Below are positions 47,764 to 56,156 of a stretch of DNA of 64,000 nt, in pieces. The first letter of the stretch is position 1; each line of letters opens with the position of its first letter. Below the pieces are notes generated by a model. That model saw only the letters and a list, made by a program, of their open reading frames with translations. It did no database searches and had not been told where the DNA came from. The stretch covers positions 3,860,501 to 3,924,500 of the forward strand of contig QLII01000001.1 in assembly GCA_003259005.1 (NCBI GenBank). Direction: 5' to 3'. This DNA comes from Spirosoma telluris (GTDB lineage Bacteria; Bacteroidota; Bacteroidia; Cytophagales; Spirosomataceae). Made by a program: the position numbers and the translations under genes.

Positions 47764-48438
47764 ATGCCTACTCTCACCCAACTCACCGCTATTGACCAGC
47801 ATCTACGCAAGGAAAACTGGTTGCTCAATGAAGATCTAATTACCGAACTCACCGACCATTACATCAACGGCATTGACGAGCGGCTAGCGCAAGGGATGGC
47901 TTTTGACGTCGCCATTCGGGAAATCCATTCAGGATTTGGCGGAAGGAAAGGATTGTTGAAAATGGAGGAAGATTATCAGCTAAGCCAGACAAAGAACAAC
48001 GGACGAATAATTAGGGAAAAGATAGCTCTTTATTTTCGCAAGCCGCAGCTAAGTATTACCATACTGATTTTGGTATATACCTCAATTCGTGTTTTACCAG
48101 ATATGTTTTTGAACTGGGGGGATAGCTGGATTTTCATTAGTCTATTGGGAGGTATGAGTGTATTGTATATGCTAGCACTTATCCATCTGATAAACAATTG
48201 GAAACAAACCAACAAAACCAAAGCAGTTAGTCAGGAATTGCGCGTGTTTCTACAAGTTATCTTTTCAGCAATAAGTCTTTGCTTTTACATTCATATCTGG
48301 ATGCCAGTCGAACAGGTAATCATTCGTTACCCACTTCCCTCCTCAATAATTATTACCCTATTTATAATTATCGAACTCGCAACTTGTGAGTTATTATTCG
48401 ATCAACTTCAAAAAAAGTCTATAGCCAAACCTGCCTAA
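47764..48438 (+). CDS. PadR-associated membrane protein
   Basis: 224-aa protein. The N-terminal 75 residues are a soluble domain (L-T-A-I-D-Q-H-L-R-K-E-N-W-L-L-N-E-D-L-I) with E-L-T-D-H-Y and F-G-G-R-K-G-L-L-K-M-E, common after padR genes in Bacteroidota. Four to five hydrophobic helices follow. The function is not known; the N-terminal part resembles the prefix domain of small permease-like proteins. It is paralogous to the next gene. Confidence 0.75.
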   Translation: MPTLTQLTAIDQHLRKENWLLNEDLITELTDHYINGIDERLAQGMAFDVAIREIHSGFGGRKGLLKMEEDYQLSQTKNNGRIIREKIALYFRKPQLSITILILVYTSIRVLPDMFLNWGDSWIFISLLGGMSVLYMLALIHLINNWKQTNKTKAVSQELRVFLQVIFSAISLCFYIHIWMPVEQVIIRYPLPSSIIITLFIIIELATCELLFDQLQKKSIAKPA

Positions 48439-48444
48439 CTCACC

Positions 48445-49149
48445 ATGCTCACCTCCGTCCAACTCGCCACCCTTGACTATCACCTTCGTGAGACAAACCT
48501 ACTCACGAACGAAGAGCTAATTCTTGAATTAACGGACCATTACACGACTGCTCTAATCGAACGCATGGAACAAGGCATGACGTTTGAAACTGCCTTGGCA
48601 GATACCCAACAGGCTTTTGGTGGACGCAAAGGCTTACAGAAAATGGAGCGGCAGTATAATCGTGTAACGTTCCGGCATTATGACGAGCGGTGGAAGCAAG
48701 CTTTACTGACTCAATTTGAAAAGCCACTGCTTTGGCGGCAAACGATACCCGTAGCTACAGGACTGCTTCTTGTATCGCTTATCGGTTACTCCCCCAATCC
48801 AACTAATGGGCAGGAGGTAGACAACGACTTCTACAATGGTTTTGCAAATGGAACTCTAGCGGGTTTCGTAAGCTTACTTATGAGCCTGGCGTGGCCTTAC
48901 ATAAAAACTGTTTTCAAGTATGGAATCCACAACTTTCCTACAGAAGCGTTGTATCTGATAACACGCCACTCGGTTTTGCTTCCTATTGTCTATGGAATAG
49001 GCGCAATGGGCTTTTTCGGAATATTATCTTACTTACCGTACCCAATCCAGCCAGTACTAATTTCGCTTTATCTAATGGCAATTGGCTTATACATGCGAAC
49101 CGGAAATATAATGTATGAGTCTCTGTACGAAGTTTTTCCAAATCGTTAA
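48445..49149 (+). CDS. PadR-associated membrane protein (tandem paralogue)
   Basis: 234-aa protein with the same N-terminal domain as its neighbour: L-D-Y-H-L-R-E-T-N-L-L-T-N-E-E-L-I, E-L-T-D-H-Y and F-G-G-R-K-G-L-Q-K-M-E. The C-terminal half has several predicted membrane helices of different sequence. The two genes probably arose by tandem duplication and form an operon with padR (gaps of two and six bases). Function unknown. Confidence 0.75.
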   Translation: MLTSVQLATLDYHLRETNLLTNEELILELTDHYTTALIERMEQGMTFETALADTQQAFGGRKGLQKMERQYNRVTFRHYDERWKQALLTQFEKPLLWRQTIPVATGLLLVSLIGYSPNPTNGQEVDNDFYNGFANGTLAGFVSLLMSLAWPYIKTVFKYGIHNFPTEALYLITRHSVLLPIVYGIGAMGFFGILSYLPYPIQPVLISLYLMAIGLYMRTGNIMYESLYEVFPNR

Positions 49150-49186
49150 ATCAGGTAATGAGCTGTTTAACCTTTTCAAAAAGATA

Positions 49187-49296
49187 GCGTAAAATGCGCT
49201 TGGGGCTGTAGTGCCGACCGTCCCGGTCGGGCCAGCATAAGTAGCTTCACGACCGACCGGGACGGTCGGCACTACAACCCCAAGCGCATTTTACGC
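49187..49296. repeat. REP doublet (BIME/REPIN-like), 44-bp inverted arms
   Basis: Bases 49187-49230 match the reverse complement of 49253-49296 except for one base. Each arm contains GTAG followed by CCGACC-GTCCC-GGTCGG, that is, the GTAG tetranucleotide plus palindrome that defines REP elements moved by REP-associated tyrosine transposases. It lies between convergent genes; no transposase gene is in the window. Confidence 0.75.
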
Positions 49297-49337
49297 ACTT
49301 TTAAGTGAGATAAGAAAGTGTAAAAGGCTTCAATAGT

Positions 49338-50414
49338 TCATCTCGCCAACCCCTCATACAACGCCCAATACTCCTTCCCAACGCTGGGCCAACTGAAACT
49401 GGCGGCTCGTCGGCGTAGTCGATCTTCACGTAGTGGATTTTGACCGAAGTCATGTAGTCCATCATGCACAAGTTTGGCCATGCTCTCAGGCTCGAAATTT
49501 TCAAAATAATAGGCTTCCTTTCCGCCTACTTCGGGCAAACTTGTCAGGTTCGAAATGAAAACGGGTTTGCCGAACGTCATGGCTTCGGCAACGGGAAGTC
49601 CAAAGCCTTCTGTCAAGGATGGAAACAAAAACGCTTCACAATGGGCGTAAAGCCATAGTTTGGTGGCTTCATCGACGGCACCGGGCATCAATAATCGGTC
49701 GGCTACGCCAAGTTTCTCAGCCTGCTCACGGATGTGCTGGGCGTATGGATGGCGGTCAGGGCCAGCCAGCACCAGCCGATAATCGGGGAAGGCTTCGAGA
49801 AGCGGAAGTAGCGTATGTACGTTCTTCTTAGGATGAATAACGCCTACAAATAAGAAAAATGAGGATTGCGTAAATTGGGCTATTGGCGTATCGGCAGGTA
49901 GTTGGGCAGGAGTGTTTTTAGGATCGACGGCTACGCCAGTATAAACGACGTCAAAGGGCAACGATTCAGGAATTTGCAGATGCTTCCGTACTACCGACGC
50001 CGTAAAGGCTGAACCAGCCGTGAGCAGCGATGCACGATTTATTTTGCGCTGAAGCTGTGAAATTCGCCGGGCTTTTTTAGCGGCTGAGTAGTCGGCCCGC
50101 TCCAGGAAATTCAGGTCATAAATGGTCAGCATCAGCTTTGCTGACTGAGACCGACGTGGTAAATAAACGGAATCCTGATGCAAACAATGCCAAACGTCAT
50201 ATTGGCCTGCAATCCAGATCTTCTGACGCCAGGTTGCTTCAATATAGGCCACCGAATTCCCAAAAACGCCTGATTTACCTTTTGGTACCAGAAACGTAAG
50301 GGTCCACCCGTCCGGGCGTTGGCGAACCAGTTCGTGACCAAGATGTAGACACACTTGTCCCAAACCACTGTTGAGATCGCGCAGACGTTCGGCGTCGATG
50401 AATAAAGAAGGCAT
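49338..50414 (-). CDS. Glycosyltransferase family 1/4 (GT-B fold)
   Basis: 358 aa from the ATG at 50414 (M-P-S-L-F-I-D-A-E-R-L-R); the frame extends upstream but without a better start. The C-terminal Rossmann half has G-V-I-H-P-K-K-N-V-H-T-L-L, R-L-V-L-A-G-P-D and the donor-binding segment F-P-S-L-T-E-G-F-G-L-P-V-A-E-A-M, typical of retaining GT4 enzymes. It likely adds a sugar to a cell-surface polysaccharide or glycolipid. No other glycan-assembly gene is adjacent, so the acceptor is unknown. Confidence 0.9.
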   Translation of the reverse strand: MPSLFIDAERLRDLNSGLGQVCLHLGHELVRQRPDGWTLTFLVPKGKSGVFGNSVAYIEATWRQKIWIAGQYDVWHCLHQDSVYLPRRSQSAKLMLTIYDLNFLERADYSAAKKARRISQLQRKINRASLLTAGSAFTASVVRKHLQIPESLPFDVVYTGVAVDPKNTPAQLPADTPIAQFTQSSFFLFVGVIHPKKNVHTLLPLLEAFPDYRLVLAGPDRHPYAQHIREQAEKLGVADRLLMPGAVDEATKLWLYAHCEAFLFPSLTEGFGLPVAEAMTFGKPVFISNLTSLPEVGGKEAYYFENFEPESMAKLVHDGLHDFGQNPLREDRLRRRAASFSWPSVGKEYWALYEGLAR

Positions 50415-50531
50415 AGGGTTTCCTAAATTTTGGCAAAATTGTGAAATCTTAGGCAATACAGAACAAGATCACGTCCTACTGTTAAAACTAATCAACCTAA
50501 GATCGCTAGCTAACGAATCACCGTTCAGCTA

Positions 50532-50539
50532 TATCTTTG
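50532..50539 (+). promoter_or_regulatory. TATCTTTG -7 element upstream of hemE
   Basis: Matches TAnnTTTG and ends five bases before the ATG at 50544, which would give a nearly leaderless mRNA. No TTG lies at the usual distance, so confidence is limited. Confidence 0.35.
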
Positions 50540-50543
50540 CACT

Positions 50544-51570
50544 ATGACTTTACAAAATGATTTACTGCTCCGCACCGCACGGGGCGAATTGACCGAGCGT
50601 GTACCCGTCTGGATGATGCGCCAGGCCGGTCGTGTATTACCTCAATATCGGGTTGTTCGGGAACGGGCGGGTAGTTTCATAACGCTGGCAAAAACCCCGA
50701 ACTAGCCGCCGAAGTAACCATTCAGCCCGTCGATGCCTTCGATGTAGATGCCGCTATTATATTCTCCGACATTCTGGTCATCCCGAAGCCATGGGGTTAC
50801 CCTACGAAATGATTGAAAGTCGCGGGCCAGTTTTTCCAACTACGGTTCGTAACATGACCGATCTGAGTCGGCTGCGGGTAGCCGATGCCGAAAGCGACTT
50901 AGGCTATGTGCTGGATGCCATCAAACTGACTAAAAAAGAATTGAACAATCGGGTACCGCTGATTGGGTTTGCGGGTGCGCCTTTCACTATTTTCTGCTAC
51001 ATGACTGAAGGCAAAGGCTCAAAAACCTTCTCAGTAGCGAAGAAACTACTCTATACTGACCCTGATTTTGCCCATGCACTGCTTCAGCAAATTACGGATA
51101 GTACCATTTCCTATTTGCAGGCACAAAAACGGGCTGGGGCCGATTTAATTCAATTATTCGATTCATGGGCCGGTATTCTTTCTCCAGAGCAATACCGGAC
51201 GTTTTCGCTGCCTTATATCAAACAGATTTGTGACTTAATCAGCGGTGTACCCGTAACCGTTTTTGCTAAAGGCGCTTTCTTCGCCCGGCACGAAATTGGT
51301 CAGTTGAGTTGCGATGTCGTCGGACTTGACTGGAACATGGACCCACACGAGTCGCGTCAGTTGATTCCTGACCGGGTCTTGCAGGGCAATCTTGACCCCT
51401 GTGTCCTCTACGCTGATTTTGCCCAGATTCGGGCCGAAGTGAAGCAAATGCTCAGTTCATTTGGCCACCAGCATTACATTGCGAACCTCGGCCACGGTAT
51501 TTATCCGGATACCGACCCCGACAAAGCCCGGTGTTTTGTGGATGCAGTAAAGGAGCTAGGTGCTGTTTAG
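50544..51570 (+). CDS. hemE: Uroporphyrinogen decarboxylase (two frameshifts)
   Basis: 342 aa when one C is restored at 50695-50698 and another at 50782-50784. It decarboxylates the four acetate groups of uroporphyrinogen III to give coproporphyrinogen III in heme synthesis, in the cytoplasm. The N-terminal signature P-V-W-M-M-R-Q-A-G-R-V-L-P-Q-Y-R is clear, as are I-I-F-S-D-I-L-V-I-P, F-A-G-A-P-F-T, D-S-W-A-G-I-L-S-P and the terminal N-L-G-H-G-I-Y-P-D-T-D-P. It stands alone, with a long palindrome directly after the stop codon. Confidence 0.95.
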
Positions 51571-51616
51571 AATCAGGTGTTATACCTTTTTAGCTAAAAA
51601 GGTATAACACCTGATT
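51571..51616. terminator. 46-bp perfect palindrome after hemE
   Basis: The 23 bases 51571-51593 are the exact reverse complement of 51594-51616, starting at the base after the hemE stop codon. The centre is T/A-rich (CCTTTTTAGCTAAAAAGG), so it can act as a terminator for either strand. Confidence 0.7.
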
Positions 51617-51756
51617 AATATGCCACATGCCTTAAATTATACTTCAACAAAAAATAGGCTTAAAGGTTGATTAAATTATAGCTTTATGCCAGTAAGCAAA
51701 TCAGGGGAATGTGTTATGAAGGCAAATCATTTTTCGCTCTTTCGAACACCTGCCTA

Positions 51757-52286
51757 ATGGAAAAGTTTACCAAAAAAAATGTAGTTCTACTCAGCTTACT
51801 ACTTGTCAGTCGGCTAACCACCGCTCAAATTGCCTCCACAGCTATAGATCAAGATACAGTATTTCGACAAGTCGCTACTCATCATATTCATTATCCAGTT
51901 AGACCTGCTTCTAGAGCTATTTATGGCCGCTTCTATGCTGGGTTTGAGATTGATTCAACCGGACATATTCGGAACGTTTCAATAATTTATCCAAAAATGA
52001 GTATCCAAATGAGCAAACTCTATGGGTTTGATTATGAAATACAAAGGGGGCTAAAACATATGCCCCCCTTAAACCTAGTTTAGCAGGAAGCTATATATTA
52101 CCCATCGCTTTCTGTTTTACACACTATGGTGAAGGAGCTAATCCAATTGTTCCCACTAACATCTTGCCCCAAGGCTATCAGGTAGGCGACCGCGTTTTGT
52201 TAAGAGAAGTAAAGGTTTTTGCTTCCAGTCCTAGCAGTCAGCGCGGCCTTAATTACTTTCCTGCCAGTAAACAGATTGATCAGTAG
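51757..52286 (+). CDS. Secreted TonB C-terminal-like protein (one frameshift)
   Basis: 176 aa after restoring one C in the run at 52063-52068. The ATG at 51757 opens a signal peptide (V-V-L-L-S-L-L-L-V-S-R-L-T-T-A-Q). The rest resembles a small TonB C-terminal domain: G-R-F-Y-A-G-F-E-I-D-S-T-G-H-I-R-N-V, later R-G-L-K-H-M-P-P and Y-I-L-P-I-A-F-C-F. Proteins of this type in Bacteroidota carry a TonB_C fold without a membrane energy-coupling partner of their own; the role is unknown. The gene ends 24 bases before the convergent heptose kinase gene. Confidence 0.65.
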
Positions 52287-52309
52287 TATGTTGTCCTTAT
52301 TACGCTACA

Positions 52310-53305
52310 TTACAAATTCTCTTTGGCTTCTTCTTTTAGCAGGGCTTTATCGATTGGCACTACACCGACTGATTCGCAAACCAGCCCACCGCCGAGGTTC
52401 GACAAGCCTGCAATAATACCCGGTGACTGTTTCAGGGCGACACAGCAGGCAGCGATACTAATGACGGTATCGCCCGCCCCCGACACGTCGGCAATTTTAC
52501 GAATGTGGGCCGGGAGCTTCAATGCCTCCCCATTGTAATCAATAAAAGCGCCCCGTTCCGACAGGGTAATGAGCGCGCCCTTCAGATTTAACGTTTCCTT
52601 CAACTGGTTAACAACGGCCTGAAATTCGTCGGCGTTATCGACATCGAAGTCAACTTTTAATCCTTCCCGCAATTCTTTCAGGTTCGGCTTAAAAAGTGTA
52701 GTATTCTTATAGGACAGAAAATTGCGTTTTTTAGGATCAACGACTGTTGGAACCCCCTGCTCATTGGCAAAATCAGTGATTTCGGCAATGGCTTCTTTAC
52801 TCAGAACGCCTTTATCATAATCTTCAAAGATAACGACATGGCAAGTCGGAATCAGCTCTTTTGCTTTGGCAATTAACTGTGTCCGTTCGTCGGCTGTGAT
52901 GTATTTGTCGGTTTCCGTATCCACCCGCACCACTTGCTGGGACCCGGCAATAATTCGTTCTTTAATCGTCGTAATTCGGTCGGCACTGCGAATAAGCCCC
53001 TCGCAATTTAGCTCCCGGTCACAAAGTTCTTTCTGGAGCTGGTCACCTGGCCCATCCGTACCGATAATGGAGCAAATAATCGCTTCGGCCCCCAATGACT
53101 GCACATTCAGCAAAACATTACCCGCACCCCCTAAACGCAACTCACGCCGGTCAACTGTAACAACTGGAACAGGGGCTTCAGGAGAGATGCGTTCAACACG
53201 TCCCCATACATAAGAGTCGAGCATGACATCGCCAATAATCAGAACGCGGAGTTTATCGAACTGGTCAAACAGCTCATCGATGGTCATATCCAGAACCGGA
53301 TTCAT
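52310..53305 (-). CDS. rfaE1: D-glycero-beta-D-manno-heptose-7-phosphate kinase (RfaE1-type, PfkB family)
   Basis: About 331-aa PfkB-family sugar kinase. The ATG at 53305 is preferred to an upstream GTG. It has L-I-I-G-D-V-M-L-D-S-Y-V-W-G-R-V-E-R-I-S-P-E-A-P-V-P-V, L-R-L-G-G-A-G-N-V-L-L-N-V, V-V-D-P-K-K-R-N-F and the anion-hole/catalytic A-D-V-S-G-A-G-D-T-V. These are the hallmarks of the kinase domain of HldE. The enzyme makes heptose-1,7-bisphosphate for lipopolysaccharide core sugars. The adenylyltransferase domain of HldE is absent, so it is a stand-alone kinase. Confidence 0.9.
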   Translation of the reverse strand: MNPVLDMTIDELFDQFDKLRVLIIGDVMLDSYVWGRVERISPEAPVPVVTVDRRELRLGGAGNVLLNVQSLGAEAIICSIIGTDGPGDQLQKELCDRELNCEGLIRSADRITTIKERIIAGSQQVVRVDTETDKYITADERTQLIAKAKELIPTCHVVIFEDYDKGVLSKEAIAEITDFANEQGVPTVVDPKKRNFLSYKNTTLFKPNLKELREGLKVDFDVDNADEFQAVVNQLKETLNLKGALITLSERGAFIDYNGEALKLPAHIRKIADVSGAGDTVISIAACCVALKQSPGIIAGLSNLGGGLVCESVGVVPIDKALLKEEAKENL

Positions 53306-53394
53306 AAGCACATAACAAGGTATTGAAGGTCAAAGAAACGAAAAAGTACCCTTTTTCTGAACATCGACACCTTCATTTGACTGTATGGAAGCCA

Positions 53395-54911
53395 TTACCA
53401 GTTCGCCAGCCAGTGTAATAAAAGCTCAGGTTTTAGAAATAAACCCACTATTGGCAACACTAATCCAACCACCAGCCAAACAGCAACCCTTGGTATCGGA
53501 ACAGCCTGCGAAGACTCCGATAAAGAGGCACTTGGCCGAAAAAATAGTAGAAATGGAATTTTGAGGTAGTAGACCAGTGAAATCAGCGCGTTCAACAAGC
53601 CCAGCGCAAAGAGAGCCAGTAACCAGGGATTACCATTTTGCTGATAGGCATCATAAAGGGCTGAAAACGAGAGAATTTTTGCGGTAAATCCAACGGTTGG
53701 CGGCAAGCCTGTCAATGCCAGCATAACTACCGTTAAGGCTACAGCTAATAACGGCTGTTTTGGCCCTAAACCGGCAAAATTACGGATGGTCAAATCGCGG
53801 CCATTGCTTCGAGCCAGTAAGTCGACCAGAAAGAAAGCGGCAAGCGAAATGAACAGGTAGGTTCCCATATAGAACAAAACAGCCTCAAAACCAGCCTGAC
53901 TCATCGCCACAACCCCGACCAGCAGGAACCCTGCATGGGCAATGGTCGAGTAAGCCAATAACCGTTTCGCATCGGTCTGGCGAAGGGCCGACAAATTTCC
54001 AATCAGAATACCGGCCAGCGCCAGCACAGCCAGTGGCGTTTGCAGCGAACTGGCCGTAGCCCCACCCAATGAAGACTCAGCCGGGAGTGCCGTTACAATT
54101 CGCATCAATACCAGAACAGCGGCCGCTTTTGGCCCTACTGAGAAGAAAGCCGCTACAGGTACAGGTGCCGCTTCGTAGGCGTCGGGCGTCCAGACGTGAA
54201 AGGGCACACCAGCCAGTTTGAAAAACAACCCGGCTCCCATTAACAGAATGGCGACCGTTGCCACTGCCGCATCCTGCCGGGCGAGTTCTGCACCAAAAAC
54301 ATCAGCCGTAAGATCCAGTGTGCCGGTCATGCCGTAAAGCAACGACATGCCGTAAAGCATTATCGCCGAACTGATCGCTCCAAATAACAGGTATTTAATC
54401 CCCCTTCCGACGCTTTCCGGTCGGCGGTGAGGGCCGTCAATAAGTAGGAACAGATGGAAACCAGTTCGATGCTCAGGTAAATACTTAGCAGGTTGACCGA
54501 TAGGCTCATCATAAATAAGCCCAATGTCATGGCAATCAACAGGGAGTACCATTCCAGGGGTAGTTTTGGTCGGCGGTCGAACTGGTCTGAAGTCGTAAAC
54601 GCTTCATATAGCAAGACGACTGCGGCACTCAACGCAATGACGATCTGACTAAAAATGGCCTGATTATCAACAAAAAGCAGATGTGTAAACAAATAGCCCC
54701 GGTTAGGCAAAAGGCCTGCCCAGGCACCCGCTATCACGACAATGCCAACACTTAATCCGGCTAACCATCTACGTGCCTTTGCCAACGGCATGACCCGAAC
54801 TAAAAACAGTTCGATAACGAGCAGCACACAAAAAGACGCCGACAGCCAAACCTCTGGCCCGAAACCGCCGAGGCTATTGATAATGTCGTTTAATTGGTCG
54901 GTTAGGGGCAA
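53395..54911 (-). CDS. nuoN: NADH-quinone oxidoreductase subunit N (one frameshift)
   Basis: 505 aa after restoring one C at 54400-54404. Multi-helix proton-pumping subunit of respiratory complex I. Family motifs include S-L-S-V-N-L-L-S-I-Y-L-S-I-E-L-V-S-I (antiporter-type Glu), G-A-G-L-F-F-K-L-A-G-V-P-F-H-V-W-T-P-D (helix 7/8) and S-T-I-A-H-A-G-F-L-L-V. The start appears to be a TTG at 54911, directly after the inverted repeat at 54950-55023. The usual neighbours nuoL and nuoM are not adjacent; terC lies upstream on the same strand instead, so the nuo operon is split here. Confidence 0.92.
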
Positions 54912-54949
54912 ATCAGTGAGTCGTGAAGTGAGTGAAGTGAGTGAAGTAG

Positions 54950-55023
54950 GTGGAGTTAGTGAAATAGGTGGGGTTAGTGAAGTGAGATCGAAAATCTTAC
55001 TCCACCTATTTCACTAACTCCAC
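54950..55023. repeat. 22-bp inverted repeat with short direct repeats
   Basis: GTGGAGTTAGTGAAATAGGTGG at 54950-54971 is the exact reverse complement of 55002-55023. The left side also contains tandem GAAGTGAGT-type repeats (54924-54948). It lies between terC and nuoN and may stop terC transcription. Confidence 0.6.
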
Positions 55024-55053
55024 TCACTTTACCTACTCCACAACTAACTAAGT

Positions 55054-55863
55054 TTAAATCATGCCATCCTGATCAGGCCGGCCTTCATAGGTATGCAACT
55101 TAACCGGCTTCTGCTTTTTACGCATCCGAATGTTCAGGAATTCGACCAGCAGCGAGAACGCGATGGCGAAATAAAGGTATCCTTTAGGCACGGAACCTGC
55201 TTCCTGCCCAAAAATCACCACCTCTGACAAGTGGGCTCCTTCGGCTACCAGCATAAACCCGATCATAATCAGAAAAGCCAGACCCAACATCTGAATGGTC
55301 GGGTGTTCATTGACAAACGAGCCGACAGGACCCGCAAAAAACATCATGATCAGGATCGACAGCACCACGGCAATCATCATAATGGTTACGTTCTGCGTCA
55401 GACCGATAGCCGTTAGAATAGAGTCGATCGAGAAAACGATGTTCGTGACGGCAATCTGCGCCACTACGCTCGAAATGGTCGTTTTACTTTTTACATTGCC
55501 CGTTTCCTCATGATCTCCACCTTCTAGTTTATGGTGAATTTCGGACGTGGCTTTGTAGAGCAGGAAGATCCCACCGGCAAACAGAATCATGCTCTGCCCT
55601 GTAAAAGCCGCTTTTAACCAGCCCGCATCAACGTGCGTAAATGGCTTACTTAGCGAGATAACAAACGAAATACCCAGTAGCAGCACCAATCGGAAGCCCA
55701 TAGCCAGTGCTAATCCGATGTTACGCGCTTTGGACTGATCTTTGCGGGCAAGCTTATTGGCCGCAATGGAAATAAAGATGATATTGTCGATACCCAGGAC
55801 AATTTCCAGAAATGTCAGGGTTAACAGGCTGATAATGGATTCAGCAGTAAACAGGTTGCTCAT
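55054..55863 (-). CDS. TerC family integral membrane protein
   Basis: 269 aa from the ATG at 55863 (M-S-N-L-F-T-A-E-S-I); the longer frame begins 21 codons earlier without a good start. The hallmark E-I-V-L-G-I-D-N-I-I-F-I-S-I is near the N-terminus and a second F-S-I-D-S-I-L-T-A-I-G occurs mid-protein, as in TerC/Alx proteins. Seven or so transmembrane helices are visible. TerC-family proteins are linked to tellurite resistance and to Mn(II) export and metalation of exported proteins. It lies upstream of nuoN on the same strand, separated by an inverted repeat. Confidence 0.92.
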   Translation of the reverse strand: MSNLFTAESIISLLTLTFLEIVLGIDNIIFISIAANKLARKDQSKARNIGLALAMGFRLVLLLGISFVISLSKPFTHVDAGWLKAAFTGQSMILFAGGIFLLYKATSEIHHKLEGGDHEETGNVKSKTTISSVVAQIAVTNIVFSIDSILTAIGLTQNVTIMMIAVVLSILIMMFFAGPVGSFVNEHPTIQMLGLAFLIMIGFMLVAEGAHLSEVVIFGQEAGSVPKGYLYFAIAFSLLVEFLNIRMRKKQKPVKLHTYEGRPDQDGMI

Positions 55864-56016
55864 GGTTGAACCGAAGTGAAGCCCAAAATTACCCCCTTCG
55901 AACCGGGTCTGCAACATCTTGTTCAAGAAAGAGCGCAGAACCTGACAAAAGGTTAGCTTGTTAGACGACTGGTGAATCCTGTGTCTGAAGCCCTAAAAAA
56001 CATACAATTCGATAAA

Positions 56017-56048
56017 TTGTAGATCTATCTGGACATTTAGTAGCTTTG
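56017..56048 (+). promoter_or_regulatory. Bacteroidota promoter for tamB (TTG-N21-TAGCTTTG)
   Basis: TTG at 56017-56019, a 21-base spacer and TAGCTTTG at 56041-56048. The predicted leader before the GTG start is about 105 bases. Confidence 0.5.
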
Positions 56049-56156
56049 GTGCAATCTCGTAACATATTATCTATCTTACTCGTTATGCAAGGAAACCCCT
56101 TGTTTTCCCTGTTCAACGTTAAACCGGTTTCATGCCAACCGGAAACTTAATTTATT

